Assembly: GCA_017694755.1 (NCBI GenBank)
Contig: JADIMO010000087.1
Location: 1 to 64,000 of the forward strand
DNA: 64,000 bases
Origin: Candidatus Cryptobacteroides merdavium
GTDB lineage: Bacteria; Bacteroidota; Bacteroidia; Bacteroidales; UBA932
Direction of reading: 5' to 3'
A program made the position numbers and the translations under genes. Shown piece after piece: positions 17,275 through 25,696 of the stretch (position 1 is the stretch's first letter; every line of letters starts with the position of its first letter). The notes under the pieces were generated by a model. That model worked only from the letters and a program-made list of their open reading frames with translations, was not told where the DNA came from and ran no database searches.

Positions 17275-18987
17275 ATGAAAATGAAGGGGACAATCATATA
17301 TCTGGCGCTGGCTGTGCTTCTGTTCATGCCGGCAAGGGCTTATGCCCAGGAGGAAGACAAGACCCGCATAGCTGAAAACAAGATCATAACTGCGGTGGAG
17401 AGATACAATGAAAGGGATTTCGGCAAGGCTTCCGGAATATTGCGTGGAGTCATAGCCGAATTTCCCGGCAATGATGCCGCGCATTTCTATCTCGGGCTCT
17501 CGGAATTCTGCATGAACCATATGGATGCGGCCGAAGCGGAGCTTAAGAAGGCAGTGGCCATAGATTCCTCCAATTTCTGGTATCGGTACCGGCTTGCAAT
17601 GGTGTATTCCGCCACTGACAGGAAGGAACTGACAACCGCCATGTTTGAGGACCTTCTTGAAGACTTTCCCAAGAAGAGCGAACTGTATTACAGCCTTATA
17701 GACCTGTATATATCCCAGGGGCAGACAGACAGGGCCCTGGAGACGCTTTCGCAGATAGAGACTGTCTTCGGCAAAAACGAGGCGACGGCCCTTACGAGAT
17801 TTGACCTGCTCCGTTCCTCGGGAAAGCAGACGGAGGCGTACGAGTCGCTCAAGGAGTTCAACAACGAATATTCTTCTCCGCAGGTCCTCGCCATCCTGGG
17901 TGACTGGCAGATGTCCATGTACAATGATTCCCTTGCCCTGAAATCCTATGGTGAGGCCCTTGAACTGGAACCGGATTATGCTCCGGCACTGTTGGGAAAG
18001 GCGGAGGTGTTCCGCGTCACGAGAAGGTATGATGAATATTTCTCTCTTATGGACAGATTCCTGACTTCGCAGTCCGTAACCGTCGCGGGAAAGGCGGACT
18101 ATCTGAAGTCGCTCTTCCAGAGTTCCGACCCGATGTTCCTGAAGACATTCTCATCGCGGATAGACTCCATGGTGACGGGATGTCTTGACCTTTATCCCAG
18201 AGACAGTTCAATGCTCATGACTGCAGGCATATATTATTATGGGACAGGCAGGGCGGCCGAGGCAAAGTCCATTTTCAGGAAGAATATGGACCTTTATCCG
18301 GAAAGTCTTTCCGCAGCGGCCAATTTTGTCGAATTGCTGATGTATACCCATGAGTGGGAGGAACTTTCTTCCGAGGGCCGGAAAGCTTTCGGCAAATTCC
18401 CTTCCGAGCCGGCATTCCTGGAGATGGCCAGTCTGGCAGACTATAATCTCGGGGACTACGGCAAGGTGCTTGACATCTGCGACACGGTGCTGCTTGTCTG
18501 TGAGGGAGACAGTCTGCGCACGCTCAACGCCTATACCACCATGGGAGACATGTACCATCAGCTCGGGGACAACAAGAAGGCATACAAGGCGTATGAAGCA
18601 GCATTGAAAATAAATCCGACATATGTGCCCGTGCTCAACAACTATGCCTATTTCCTGAGCATCGAGGGCCGGAAACTCAAGAAGGCCTACGACATGAGCA
18701 AGATAACGGTGGAGAAGGAGCCTGACAACCCGACTTACCTCGATACATTCGGATGGATTCTTTATCTTCAGGGCAAGCCTCTGGAAGCCAAGCCTTTCTT
18801 CAAGCATGCAATGCTTTACGGAGGCAAGGACAGCGCAGTGATTCTTGACCATTATGCCGAGGTGCTTTTCGCCTTGAAGGAATATGACCTTGCATTTGTC
18901 TATTGGACGCAGGCCCAGTCCAGGAACAACGGTGAGATAGAGGGCCTTGATGAAAAGATAAGACAGCGCAAGTCAGAAATGAAATGA
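17275..18987 (+). CDS. Exported tetratricopeptide-repeat protein
   Basis: A 570-residue periplasmic TPR protein. The start at 17275 gives a clear signal peptide (MKMKGTIIYLALAVLLFMPARAYAQ). Frames running further upstream pass through the divergent promoter region and are not likely used. At least eight TPR-like helical hairpins can be seen across the protein (AAHFYLGLSEFCMNHMDAAE, YAPALLGKAEVFRVTRRYDE, TMGDMYHQLGDNKKAYKAYE, AVILDHYAEVLFALKEYDLA). It lies directly before the EnvC-like gene, an order common in Bacteroidota, which suggests a role in envelope or division-site assembly. The partner is not known. Confidence 0.88.
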   Translation: MKMKGTIIYLALAVLLFMPARAYAQEEDKTRIAENKIITAVERYNERDFGKASGILRGVIAEFPGNDAAHFYLGLSEFCMNHMDAAEAELKKAVAIDSSNFWYRYRLAMVYSATDRKELTTAMFEDLLEDFPKKSELYYSLIDLYISQGQTDRALETLSQIETVFGKNEATALTRFDLLRSSGKQTEAYESLKEFNNEYSSPQVLAILGDWQMSMYNDSLALKSYGEALELEPDYAPALLGKAEVFRVTRRYDEYFSLMDRFLTSQSVTVAGKADYLKSLFQSSDPMFLKTFSSRIDSMVTGCLDLYPRDSSMLMTAGIYYYGTGRAAEAKSIFRKNMDLYPESLSAAANFVELLMYTHEWEELSSEGRKAFGKFPSEPAFLEMASLADYNLGDYGKVLDICDTVLLVCEGDSLRTLNAYTTMGDMYHQLGDNKKAYKAYEAALKINPTYVPVLNNYAYFLSIEGRKLKKAYDMSKITVEKEPDNPTYLDTFGWILYLQGKPLEAKPFFKHAMLYGGKDSAVILDHYAEVLFALKEYDLAFVYWTQAQSRNNGEIEGLDEKIRQRKSEMK

Positions 18988-18991
18988 ACAT

Positions 18992-20179
18992 ATGACCATG
19001 TCTTTCCTCAGGATATTCATAGCCGCCATTGTGCTTTTTTTCTCCATGTCATGGCTTGATGCCCAGGACACGGGGGCATACAAGGCTCGTGTGGCGGCTC
19101 TGGAAAAGGAAATGGCCATCATTGACAGGCAGCTTTCGGACAATGCCTCCAAAAGCCGCAGCCTTCTGTCCGACCTCACTCTCATCAGAAAGCGGATATC
19201 CAACAGGAAGGAACTCATAAACGCCGCCGACAGGCAGATAAGGGTGTATTCCGACGGCATATATTCAGCCCAGAAGCAGATAAACCGTCTTGAAGAAAGG
19301 ATAGATACCTTATCTGAGCATTACGGCAGGCTGGTCAGGAGCGCATACAAGAACCGAGACGCCAAGATATGGTACATGTATATCCTCGCCAGCGAGAATC
19401 TCGGCCAGGCTTTCCGCCGGTACGGATATTTCAAGAACCTTTCCCGCGAGATAAATGAACAGGCGGTCAGGATAGAGGAGGCCAGGGCGGAGCTCGAGGC
19501 CGAGAAGGAGCGGCTGCAGCAGCTGAGGAAGGAGACTGAGCAGGTGCGCGGCCAGCGTGCCCGGGAACTCGCCTCACTTCAGGCGGATGAGAGGCGTGCC
19601 GAGAACACGGTAAGCACGCTCAAGCGTGACAGGAGAAAGTATGAACGGCAGCTTGCTGAGAAAAAGAAGCAGGTGGATGCTCTTAACAGGGAGATAAAGA
19701 GGCTTGTGGCAGCTGCGATGAAAGGCTCTGAAGACAAATCCGGTGACCGGCCTGTGGATTATAAGCTCGCTTCGGAATTTTCCAAGAACCGCGGAAAGCT
19801 TCCGTGGCCGGCAAACGGTCCTGTAGTGGATGGATTCGGCCAGCGCTATCATCCGGTATTTACCAAGATAAAGCTGCCATTCAACAACGGTATTGACATA
19901 GCCCTTTCTCCGGGAACATCTGTGAATGCCGTCTTTGACGGGGTGGTGAAGCAGATTGTGGTGATGCCCGGCTACAATATATGTATCCTTGTCCAGCACG
20001 GGAACTATTTTTCATTCTACTGCAAGCTTCAGACAGCGGCGGTGAAAGCCGGAGACAAGGTGAAGACAGGACAGAAGATGGGGACTGTGGATACGATAAA
20101 CGGCGAGACGAAGCTCCATTTCCAGATATGGCAGGACCAGTCACCGCAGGACCCTGAGCTGTGGCTCAGAAAGAAATGA
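18992..20179 (+). CDS. envC: EnvC-like LytM-domain protein (degenerate metallopeptidase)
   Basis: A 395-residue exported coiled-coil protein with a C-terminal M23/LytM domain. The signal peptide is about residues 1-24. Long coiled coils span 28-110 and 145-235. The LytM domain starts near residue 275 (WPANGPVVDGFGQRYHPVF). Metal ligands of active M23 enzymes are missing: the HxxxD motif reads NNGID, the YxH position reads YCK, and the HxH motif reads KLHFQI. Like E. coli EnvC it should be an amidase activator rather than a hydrolase. It starts 4 nt after the TPR gene and is surely co-transcribed. Confidence 0.92.
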   Translation: MTMSFLRIFIAAIVLFFSMSWLDAQDTGAYKARVAALEKEMAIIDRQLSDNASKSRSLLSDLTLIRKRISNRKELINAADRQIRVYSDGIYSAQKQINRLEERIDTLSEHYGRLVRSAYKNRDAKIWYMYILASENLGQAFRRYGYFKNLSREINEQAVRIEEARAELEAEKERLQQLRKETEQVRGQRARELASLQADERRAENTVSTLKRDRRKYERQLAEKKKQVDALNREIKRLVAAAMKGSEDKSGDRPVDYKLASEFSKNRGKLPWPANGPVVDGFGQRYHPVFTKIKLPFNNGIDIALSPGTSVNAVFDGVVKQIVVMPGYNICILVQHGNYFSFYCKLQTAAVKAGDKVKTGQKMGTVDTINGETKLHFQIWQDQSPQDPELWLRKK

Positions 20180-20211
20180 GACGAATTTGAGACGAATTAT
20201 TATATGCACTT

Positions 20212-21669
20212 ATGAAGAAAACCGTTTTTTTGACCGGTGCAACCGGAAATATGGGTTGGGCCGGCTTTCAGGAATTGTATGCAAGAAAAGAAAAATTCAA
20301 GATAAGGATACTGGCAAGGCGTAGCCGGAAAAATGAAAAAATGCTCACACCGTATCTTTCAGATCCGGCAGTCGAGATAGTATGGGGTGACCTTACACGC
20401 TATGATGATGTGCTTGCCGGAGTCGCGGGGGCAGACTATGTGCTTCATGTCGGAGGCATGGTGTCGCCAAAGGCTGACTCCTATCCGGAAAAGACACTGA
20501 AGGTGAATGTGTCGGCAGCAAGGAACATCGCGGATGCCGTCCTTGCCCAGCCGGACCGGGACAAGGTCAAAGTGGTGTACATAGGCTCGGTGGCGCAGTG
20601 CGGGGACAGGATGCCGCCTTTCCATTGGGGATGCGCAGGAGACCCTGCATATGCAAGTGCATTCGACATGTATGCTGTCTCCAAATGCGAGGCGGAAAGG
20701 ATAATAGCCGATTCCGGGATCAGGCATTGGGTGTCACTGCGCCAGTCCGGCATATTGTATCCCGGCATTTTCATGCAGATCAGTCCGACGCTGTTCCATG
20801 TACCGGTAAAAGGTGTGCTTGAATGGGCTACTATAGAGGATTCAGGCCGTCTGCTGGCCAATGTGTGTGAGGACTGGGTGCCGGATGAATTCTGGAACAG
20901 GATATACAATATCAGCAGCGGGGAGCAGTACCGCATGACCAACTATGATTTTGAAAGCAGGATGCTCAGCCCGATAGGAATAAAATCCATAGAAAAGGTG
21001 TTTGAGCCCCGGTGGTTTGCCACCCGGAATTTTCACGGGATGTGGTACACCGATGCGGATATTCTTGAGAACTATCTGCATTTCAGGGAGAATCTTCCGC
21101 TGGAGGACTATTTCAGACGCCTCACATCAAAGCTGCCGTGGTATTTTTCCCTTGCCAGATATGTCCCGGCTTCCCTCATCAAGGCGTTCCTGCGGCCTTT
21201 GGCTTATAGAAAGGGTCTCGGAACGCAGAGCTGGTTGAAGGATGATCCGGAGAAACTCGCAGCTTATTACGGATCCGAGGAAGAATACAGAAGCATAACG
21301 GGTTGGGAGCAGTTACGTCCGGCCCATATGGAAAAGAATCTGGACAGGGCTCTGGCTACAGGCGAGGCCGTTGTCCTCGACCATGGCTATGACACATCGA
21401 AGCCGGTGCATGAACTTTCCGCAGATGAGCTGGAAAAGGCTGCGGCTTTCCGTGGAGGCAGGTTCCTTGGCCCGGAAGAGTCCATAGGCACAAAAGGAGC
21501 TGTCTTTGAGTGGGAGTGCGAGAAAGGGCACAGGTTCAAGGCTTCCCTTGAATATGTCCTGCTCGGAGGAGGCTGGTGTCCTGAGTGCAATGCTGACAAT
21601 GCGGAAAAGGCAAGTACCGGAAGGAACCGGTTCATTTCGCAGATATTGTCTTCACCGTGCCGGGAATGA
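20212..21669 (+). CDS. NAD-dependent epimerase/dehydratase with C-terminal zinc ribbon
   Basis: A 485-residue extended short-chain dehydrogenase. The Rossmann motif TGATGNMGWAG (7-17) is at the N terminus. The catalytic block is YAVSKCE (about 149-155), with Ser in GSVAQCG upstream. After about residue 400 comes a Cys-rich tail: WECEKGHRFKAS...GGGWCPECNADN, with a C-x2-GH and CPEC arrangement like DUF4379-type zinc ribbons. The fusion is uncommon to my knowledge. The substrate is unknown. Its 3' end overlaps the convergent nrdG by 38 nt. Confidence 0.82.
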   Translation: MKKTVFLTGATGNMGWAGFQELYARKEKFKIRILARRSRKNEKMLTPYLSDPAVEIVWGDLTRYDDVLAGVAGADYVLHVGGMVSPKADSYPEKTLKVNVSAARNIADAVLAQPDRDKVKVVYIGSVAQCGDRMPPFHWGCAGDPAYASAFDMYAVSKCEAERIIADSGIRHWVSLRQSGILYPGIFMQISPTLFHVPVKGVLEWATIEDSGRLLANVCEDWVPDEFWNRIYNISSGEQYRMTNYDFESRMLSPIGIKSIEKVFEPRWFATRNFHGMWYTDADILENYLHFRENLPLEDYFRRLTSKLPWYFSLARYVPASLIKAFLRPLAYRKGLGTQSWLKDDPEKLAAYYGSEEEYRSITGWEQLRPAHMEKNLDRALATGEAVVLDHGYDTSKPVHELSADELEKAAAFRGGRFLGPEESIGTKGAVFEWECEKGHRFKASLEYVLLGGGWCPECNADNAEKASTGRNRFISQILSSPCRE

Positions 21670-22147
21670 TATCTTCCTCTTTTTCTTTCAGATAGATTAT
21701 TCTCTGGTTGGAACTGCCCCTGAAAAGCAGTTCCGTATCTCTTTTTTCCAGGATGAAAGGTCCGTCCACGATGACATCCAGATATGGCAGGATCATGGAC
21801 AGCCTTTCGTCTGCCCTGATTTCTTCGATGGTGAAGCCGGTGTAGCACCATATCGTCTTGTCCGACTTCTCCTTGATTTTTCTTGCCAGTTCGGTAAAGG
21901 CTTCCACCTGATATAAAGGATCTCCTCCGGTGAATGTCACATTGCTGAATTCATCATCCAGGATTACTTTCAGCAGGTCGTCCACTTCCATGGGATGTCC
22001 GCCCGACATGTCCCATGACTGCGGGTTGTGGCAGCCCGGGCAGTGGTGCAGGCACCCTGCACAATATATTGAAGTACGGAGACCAGGGCCGTCGGCCATG
22101 GTCTCCTCCAGAATGTCAAGTATCCGTATTGTCATATTGCTGAACAA
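21632..22147 (-). CDS. nrdG: Anaerobic ribonucleotide reductase activating protein
   Basis: Radical-SAM activase that installs the glycyl radical on NrdD, 171 residues. The 4Fe-4S/SAM motif is CAGCLHHCPGC (residues about 29-39), followed by NPQSWD, and the SAM-binding GGD appears in VTFTGGDPL. It follows nrdD by 30 nt on the minus strand, forming the usual nrdDG operon. A second ATG four codons later (MTIRILD) is an equally good start. Confidence 0.95.
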   Translation of the reverse strand: MFSNMTIRILDILEETMADGPGLRTSIYCAGCLHHCPGCHNPQSWDMSGGHPMEVDDLLKVILDDEFSNVTFTGGDPLYQVEAFTELARKIKEKSDKTIWCYTGFTIEEIRADERLSMILPYLDVIVDGPFILEKRDTELLFRGSSNQRIIYLKEKEEDIIPGTVKTISAK

Positions 22148-22177
22148 GAACTGCCCTATACAGGGACTGAGGTTGTC

Positions 22178-24385
22178 TTATTTGTGTACCACACGGTCTT
22201 TCAGTTCGGCGAGCTTGGCGCTGTTCCACCTGTTGGTGGTGCCGACGAGATATCCTGTGATGCGCTGGAGCTTGTCAATCCTGTGGCTGTGGCAGTGAGG
22301 GCATTCCTCAAGGTCTGCATCCGCATTCTCGAATCCGCAGTCCATGCACCTGTTTCTGTTGTGGTTCACGGAGCCGTAGCCGATGTTGTATTTGTCCATG
22401 AGGTCCACAATGGCCATGATGGCTTCCGGGTTGTGGGTTGCATCCCCGTCGATTTCCACGTAGAATATGTGCCCGCCCCTTGTGAGATCATGATAAGGAG
22501 CCTCGATTTCAGCCTTGTGCTTAGGGGTGCAGTGGTAGTAGACCGGCACATGGTTCGAGTTGGTGTAATATTCCTTGTCGGTGACTCCCGGGATGATTCC
22601 GAACTTTTTCCTGTCAGCCTTGGTGAATTTCCCTGCAAGCCCTTCTGCGGGAGTTGCAAGCACGCTGAAATTGTGCTGGAACTTCTCTGAATATTCGTTT
22701 GCCTTGTCACGCATGTAGGTGATGATTCTGAGACCGAGCTCCTGTGATTCCTCCGACTCTCCGTGGTGCTTGCCGGTGAGGGCGATGAGTGCCTCTGCAA
22801 GTCCGATGAAGCCGATTCCCAATGTGCCCTGGTTGATGACAGATTCGATGGAATCCTCGTCATTCAGATTCTCGCTTCCGAGCCACAGCGCACCCATAAG
22901 GAGAGGGAACTGCTTCTTGAGTGCTGTCTTCTGGAAATCATATCTTTCGCAGAGCTGCCTTGCCGTGATGTCAAGGGCCCAGTCCAGTTTGTGGAAGAAT
23001 TTTTTGAGCCTTTCATTCCTGTCCTCCTCGTTCATGCATTCTATGGCAAGACGGACAAGGTTTATTGTAGTGAATGAAAGATTGCCCCTTCCGATGGATG
23101 TCTTCGGTCCGAACCTGTTCTCGAATACCCTTGTGCGGCATCCCATCGTGGCCACCTCATACTGGTAGCGTTCCGGGTCATCCTCTCTCCACAGTTCATG
23201 CCTGTTGAACGTGGCATCGAGGTTGAGGAAGTTGGGGAAGAACCTTCTTGCGGACACCTTGCAGGCAAATTTGTAGAGATCGTAGTTCTTGTCTTCAGGC
23301 AGATAGCTGACACCGCGCTTCTTCTTCCAGATCTGGATAGGGAAGATGGCCGTCGAGCCGTTGCCGACCCCTTCATATGTGGTGTTGAGGATTTCGCGAA
23401 TCACGCAGCGCCCTTCAGCGGATGTGTCTGTACCGTAGTTGATGGAACTGAACACCACCTGGTTGCCACCCCTTGAGTGGATTGAGTTCATGTTGTGTAC
23501 GAATGCTTCCATCGACTGGTGTACTCTGCTTACAGTCATGTTGATGGCATGCTGGATAACCCTTTCCTCCCCCTGTATGCCCAGAAGGTCGTGCTTGATG
23601 TAGTCATCTATATGGACATCCTTGAGATGGCTGTAGTCCTCTCCGCTGATTTCGCTTATCTTGTCGATCTCTTCATGGAATGTCTTTCTTACGAAGGGTG
23701 CCATGTAGAAGTCAAAGGCGGGTATCGCCTGTCCTCCGTGCATCTCGTTCTGCACTGTCTCCATCGATATGCAGCCGAGGATGCTGGCGGTCTCTATCCT
23801 CTTGGCCGGCCTTGATTCACCGTGTCCTGCAAAGAACCCGTTCTTCAGGATCTTGTCCAAAGGATGCTGAACGCAAGTGAGACTCTTGGTAGGATAATAA
23901 TCCTTGTCATGCACATGTATATATGAGTTCTGCACGGCTTCCTTCACATCTTCCGACAGCAGGCATTCGTCTACGAATGACTTTGTGGATTCCGAGGCAA
24001 ACTTCATCATCATGCCGGCCGGCGTGTCCGCATTCATGTTGGCGTTTTCCCTGGTCACGTCCGTGGCCTGGGCTTCGATGATTTCCTTGAATATCTCGCG
24101 TGACTTTGCCTTCCTCGCGAGGTTCCTCTGGTTGCGGTAAGCAATGTATTTCTTGGCGACCTCCTTCCTCGGGCTGTTCATCAGTTCCATTTCGACATGG
24201 TCCTGGATGTCCTCCACGCTCATGCTTTCCGTCTCGATCTTTGAAACGGTGGCGGCAATCTCGGCAGCAAGCACTATGTCTTCCCCTGCCTCTGTAACAT
24301 CCATTGCCTTGAGGACAGCATCAATGATTTTTCTCTTGTCGAAGTCAACGACCCTTCCGTCGCGTTTGATTACAAATTTCACCAT
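22178..24385 (-). CDS. nrdD: Anaerobic ribonucleoside-triphosphate reductase
   Basis: Class III ribonucleotide reductase, 735 residues, making dNTPs without oxygen. The N-terminal ATP cone is at about 1-90 (KRDGRVVDFDKRKI). The C-terminal zinc site is formed by CMDCG and CPHC. The glycyl-radical loop is near the end (RITGYLVGTTNRWN). Formate-dependent core motifs such as GGDATHNPEA-like and GSVNHNRNRCMDC are visible. This indicates anaerobic growth. The 5' untranslated region (24386-24492) includes a hairpin at 24464-24483. Confidence 0.97.
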   Translation of the reverse strand: MVKFVIKRDGRVVDFDKRKIIDAVLKAMDVTEAGEDIVLAAEIAATVSKIETESMSVEDIQDHVEMELMNSPRKEVAKKYIAYRNQRNLARKAKSREIFKEIIEAQATDVTRENANMNADTPAGMMMKFASESTKSFVDECLLSEDVKEAVQNSYIHVHDKDYYPTKSLTCVQHPLDKILKNGFFAGHGESRPAKRIETASILGCISMETVQNEMHGGQAIPAFDFYMAPFVRKTFHEEIDKISEISGEDYSHLKDVHIDDYIKHDLLGIQGEERVIQHAINMTVSRVHQSMEAFVHNMNSIHSRGGNQVVFSSINYGTDTSAEGRCVIREILNTTYEGVGNGSTAIFPIQIWKKKRGVSYLPEDKNYDLYKFACKVSARRFFPNFLNLDATFNRHELWREDDPERYQYEVATMGCRTRVFENRFGPKTSIGRGNLSFTTINLVRLAIECMNEEDRNERLKKFFHKLDWALDITARQLCERYDFQKTALKKQFPLLMGALWLGSENLNDEDSIESVINQGTLGIGFIGLAEALIALTGKHHGESEESQELGLRIITYMRDKANEYSEKFQHNFSVLATPAEGLAGKFTKADRKKFGIIPGVTDKEYYTNSNHVPVYYHCTPKHKAEIEAPYHDLTRGGHIFYVEIDGDATHNPEAIMAIVDLMDKYNIGYGSVNHNRNRCMDCGFENADADLEECPHCHSHRIDKLQRITGYLVGTTNRWNSAKLAELKDRVVHK

Positions 24386-24463
24386 GATTTTCAGAGTAAA
24401 AATTTATGAAGACCAGGATGGCACCGCCAGCCTCGGCCTCAGTCGGAGTTTGTTTGCCATTGC

Positions 24464-24483
24464 CGGCAGATGACCTGCCGGAG
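24464..24483 (-). promoter_or_regulatory. Hairpin in the nrdD leader
   Basis: CCGGCAG and CTGCCGG flank a short ATGAC loop in the untranslated leader of nrdD. It is downstream of the -7 element, so it would lie in the mRNA. A function is not apparent. The sequence just 5' of it on the plus strand (TTTGTTTGCCATTGCCGG) loosely resembles the dyad of the repeated promoter cassette. Confidence 0.35.
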
Positions 24484-24491
24484 TGTGAGGA

Positions 24492-24499
24492 CAAATATA
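24492..24499 (-). promoter_or_regulatory. -7 element for nrdDG
   Basis: The minus strand reads TATATTTG, giving a leader of about 100 nt. No TTTG is present 19-20 bp upstream, so an activator may help. Confidence 0.5.
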
Positions 24500-24558
24500 G
24501 TTCAAATATGCTTACCTTCTCGGGAAAGTGCCTTTAAAAGTTTTCAACATATATAAAA

Positions 24559-24590
24559 ATAATCTGTTAACTTGCTTGTTAACAGATTAT
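24559..24590 (-). terminator. Terminator of the phosphopantetheinyl transferase gene
   Basis: ATAATCTGTTAAC and GTTAACAGATTAT form a perfect 13-bp inverted repeat with a 6-nt loop. Read on the minus strand it is followed by a T-run (TTTTTATATATG). It lies 80 nt after the stop at 24670. Confidence 0.65.
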
Positions 24591-24669
24591 TATAAAGAAA
24601 TCAAATTTGAAAAATTCAAAATTGTATAACAAGTTTGTTCCGTTGGGGACAATGGATCAAGAAGCCCCG

Positions 24670-25308
24670 TCAGCCTACCACCCAGACCAGGACATGCCTG
24701 TCAAAAGTGATGTAGCTGAGTTCAAAATCCTCTTCGTACCCGTCCTTGTGGATGAATGTCGCGTCAAGTTCACCTTCGTCTTTCGGATTGAATCTTTTTA
24801 CCCTGATCTGCTCTGCAAAGTCCACCTTGCTTTGGGACATCCTCTTGAATATGGCTTCCTTGGCGCACCAGTAGAGTGCGAGCTGCTCGTTAAGTCTGTC
24901 GTCCTCGTCAAGGTCTTCCCTTTCGTCCTCGGAGAGCGCCTTTTCCTTTACCGTGCTGAAGTCCCTGTCCACCGACTCCATGTCAATGCCGAGATCTTCC
25001 TCCTGATGGGTGATGATGGCCACATATCTGTCGGTGTGTGTGATGCTTATGTTGGTTATGCAATTTTCGAGGAACGGCTTCCCGTTGTCATGGTGGCTGA
25101 GGTACACCTTGTCTTCAAACACTTCGTTGAGCAGGGCGCGGACGGCAAGCCTCTGCTTCCGCATGTTTTCATTCCTTATGAGGGATATCTCCTCCATCTC
25201 GTCTGACGGCACCGAACTCAGCTGTATGAGTTCCTCTTCCGTTTCGGTTATCTTCCATACCGAAACTTCTGCCTTGTTGTCAAGTGTTTTTCTAAAATAC
25301 AGTCCCAT
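24670..25308 (-). CDS. 4'-phosphopantetheinyl transferase superfamily protein
   Basis: A 212-residue Sfp-type transferase that moves phosphopantetheine from CoA to a Ser of acyl or peptidyl carrier proteins. The two signature motifs are visible: GIDMESVDRDF (Mg-binding GID, about 103-113) and WCAKEAIFK (about 147-155). The two-domain length is Sfp-like rather than AcpS-like. No carrier protein gene is nearby. A long structured leader of about 230 nt separates its ATG from the nearest promoter and may itself be an independent RNA. Confidence 0.9.
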   Translation of the reverse strand: MGLYFRKTLDNKAEVSVWKITETEEELIQLSSVPSDEMEEISLIRNENMRKQRLAVRALLNEVFEDKVYLSHHDNGKPFLENCITNISITHTDRYVAIITHQEEDLGIDMESVDRDFSTVKEKALSEDEREDLDEDDRLNEQLALYWCAKEAIFKRMSQSKVDFAEQIRVKRFNPKDEGELDATFIHKDGYEEDFELSYITFDRHVLVWVVG

Positions 25309-25339
25309 TATAATAAAGACATATCAATTCAAGGTCATG

Positions 25340-25545
25340 ACAAAGTGTCCCCGGTGACTCCAATATACGACAATCCTGTGCGTGCCGACCAGGCACACAC
25401 AAGGCAACGCTCCGATTCATCATCGGAGTCCGCATTAAGTATCATATAGATGCGGTCCGACAGCGGATCTTCTGAGATTGATTCCGCCGCTGGCTGATTC
25501 GTCAATATAGGACTGGGAGGTTCCACTTGTCTTACAATAATTAAT
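25340..25545 (-). ncRNA. Candidate structured RNA, five helices
   Basis: On the minus strand, a closing helix joins 25496-25514 with 25357-25376 (imperfect; matching blocks AGTCC, ATAT, GAC, AATC). Enclosed in order are: CAGCGG/CCGCTG (25461-25466 with 25487-25492); CCGCAT/ATGCGG (25430-25435 with 25450-25455); CTCCGAT/ATCGGAG (25410-25416 with 25422-25428); and a 9-bp stem with one wobble (25378-25386 with 25392-25400). Gaps between helices are only 1-9 nt. A promoter of the repeated CTCTCGG cassette begins transcription at about 25544. It could be a free ncRNA or a riboswitch-like leader of the transferase gene. I do not recognise it as 6S, SRP, tmRNA or RNase P. An open frame with only a TTG start overlaps it. 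Confidence 0.5.
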
Positions 25546-25550
25546 TTCCG

Positions 25551-25604
25551 CAAATATAGTCAGAAACCGAGAGCAGAGCAAATTTATTTGCTATGCCGAG
25601 GCGC
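25551..25604 (-). promoter_or_regulatory. CTCTCGG-spacer promoter cassette, copy A
   Basis: Minus strand: -33 TTTG (complement of 25579-25582), a 20-bp spacer containing GCTCTCGG (25567-25574), and -7 TATATTTG (25551-25558). The -33 element is one arm of GCAAA-TTTA-TTTGC (25578-25591). GCCGAGGCGC (25595-25604, plus strand) adds an upstream CTCGGC block. It drives the structured RNA candidate. Confidence 0.75.
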
Positions 25605-25649
25605 CACAGTATAAATGACCGTCAGGTCAAATATAGTCATTTTTTTTAT

Positions 25650-25657
25650 TATATTTG
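25650..25657 (+). promoter_or_regulatory. -7 element for mdh
   Basis: TATATTTG after a T-run, 39 nt before the mdh ATG. A divergent CAAATATA (25628-25635) gives a second possible minus-strand -7. Confidence 0.5.
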
Positions 25658-25696
25658 CAGTCTGTCAGACAATACATGTTCTAAATTATAGTTATT

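Noticed and set aside
24559-24590. 13-bp palindrome as an operator for nrdDG
   Set aside because: It is followed by a T-run on the minus strand just after the phosphopantetheinyl transferase gene, so a terminator explains it better.
25335-25553. 72-codon open frame with TTG start on the minus strand
   Set aside because: Its start codon overlaps the -7 element itself and no ATG lies near the 5' end. The same bases form tightly packed helices, so an RNA is more plausible. A GTG start further in cannot be wholly excluded.
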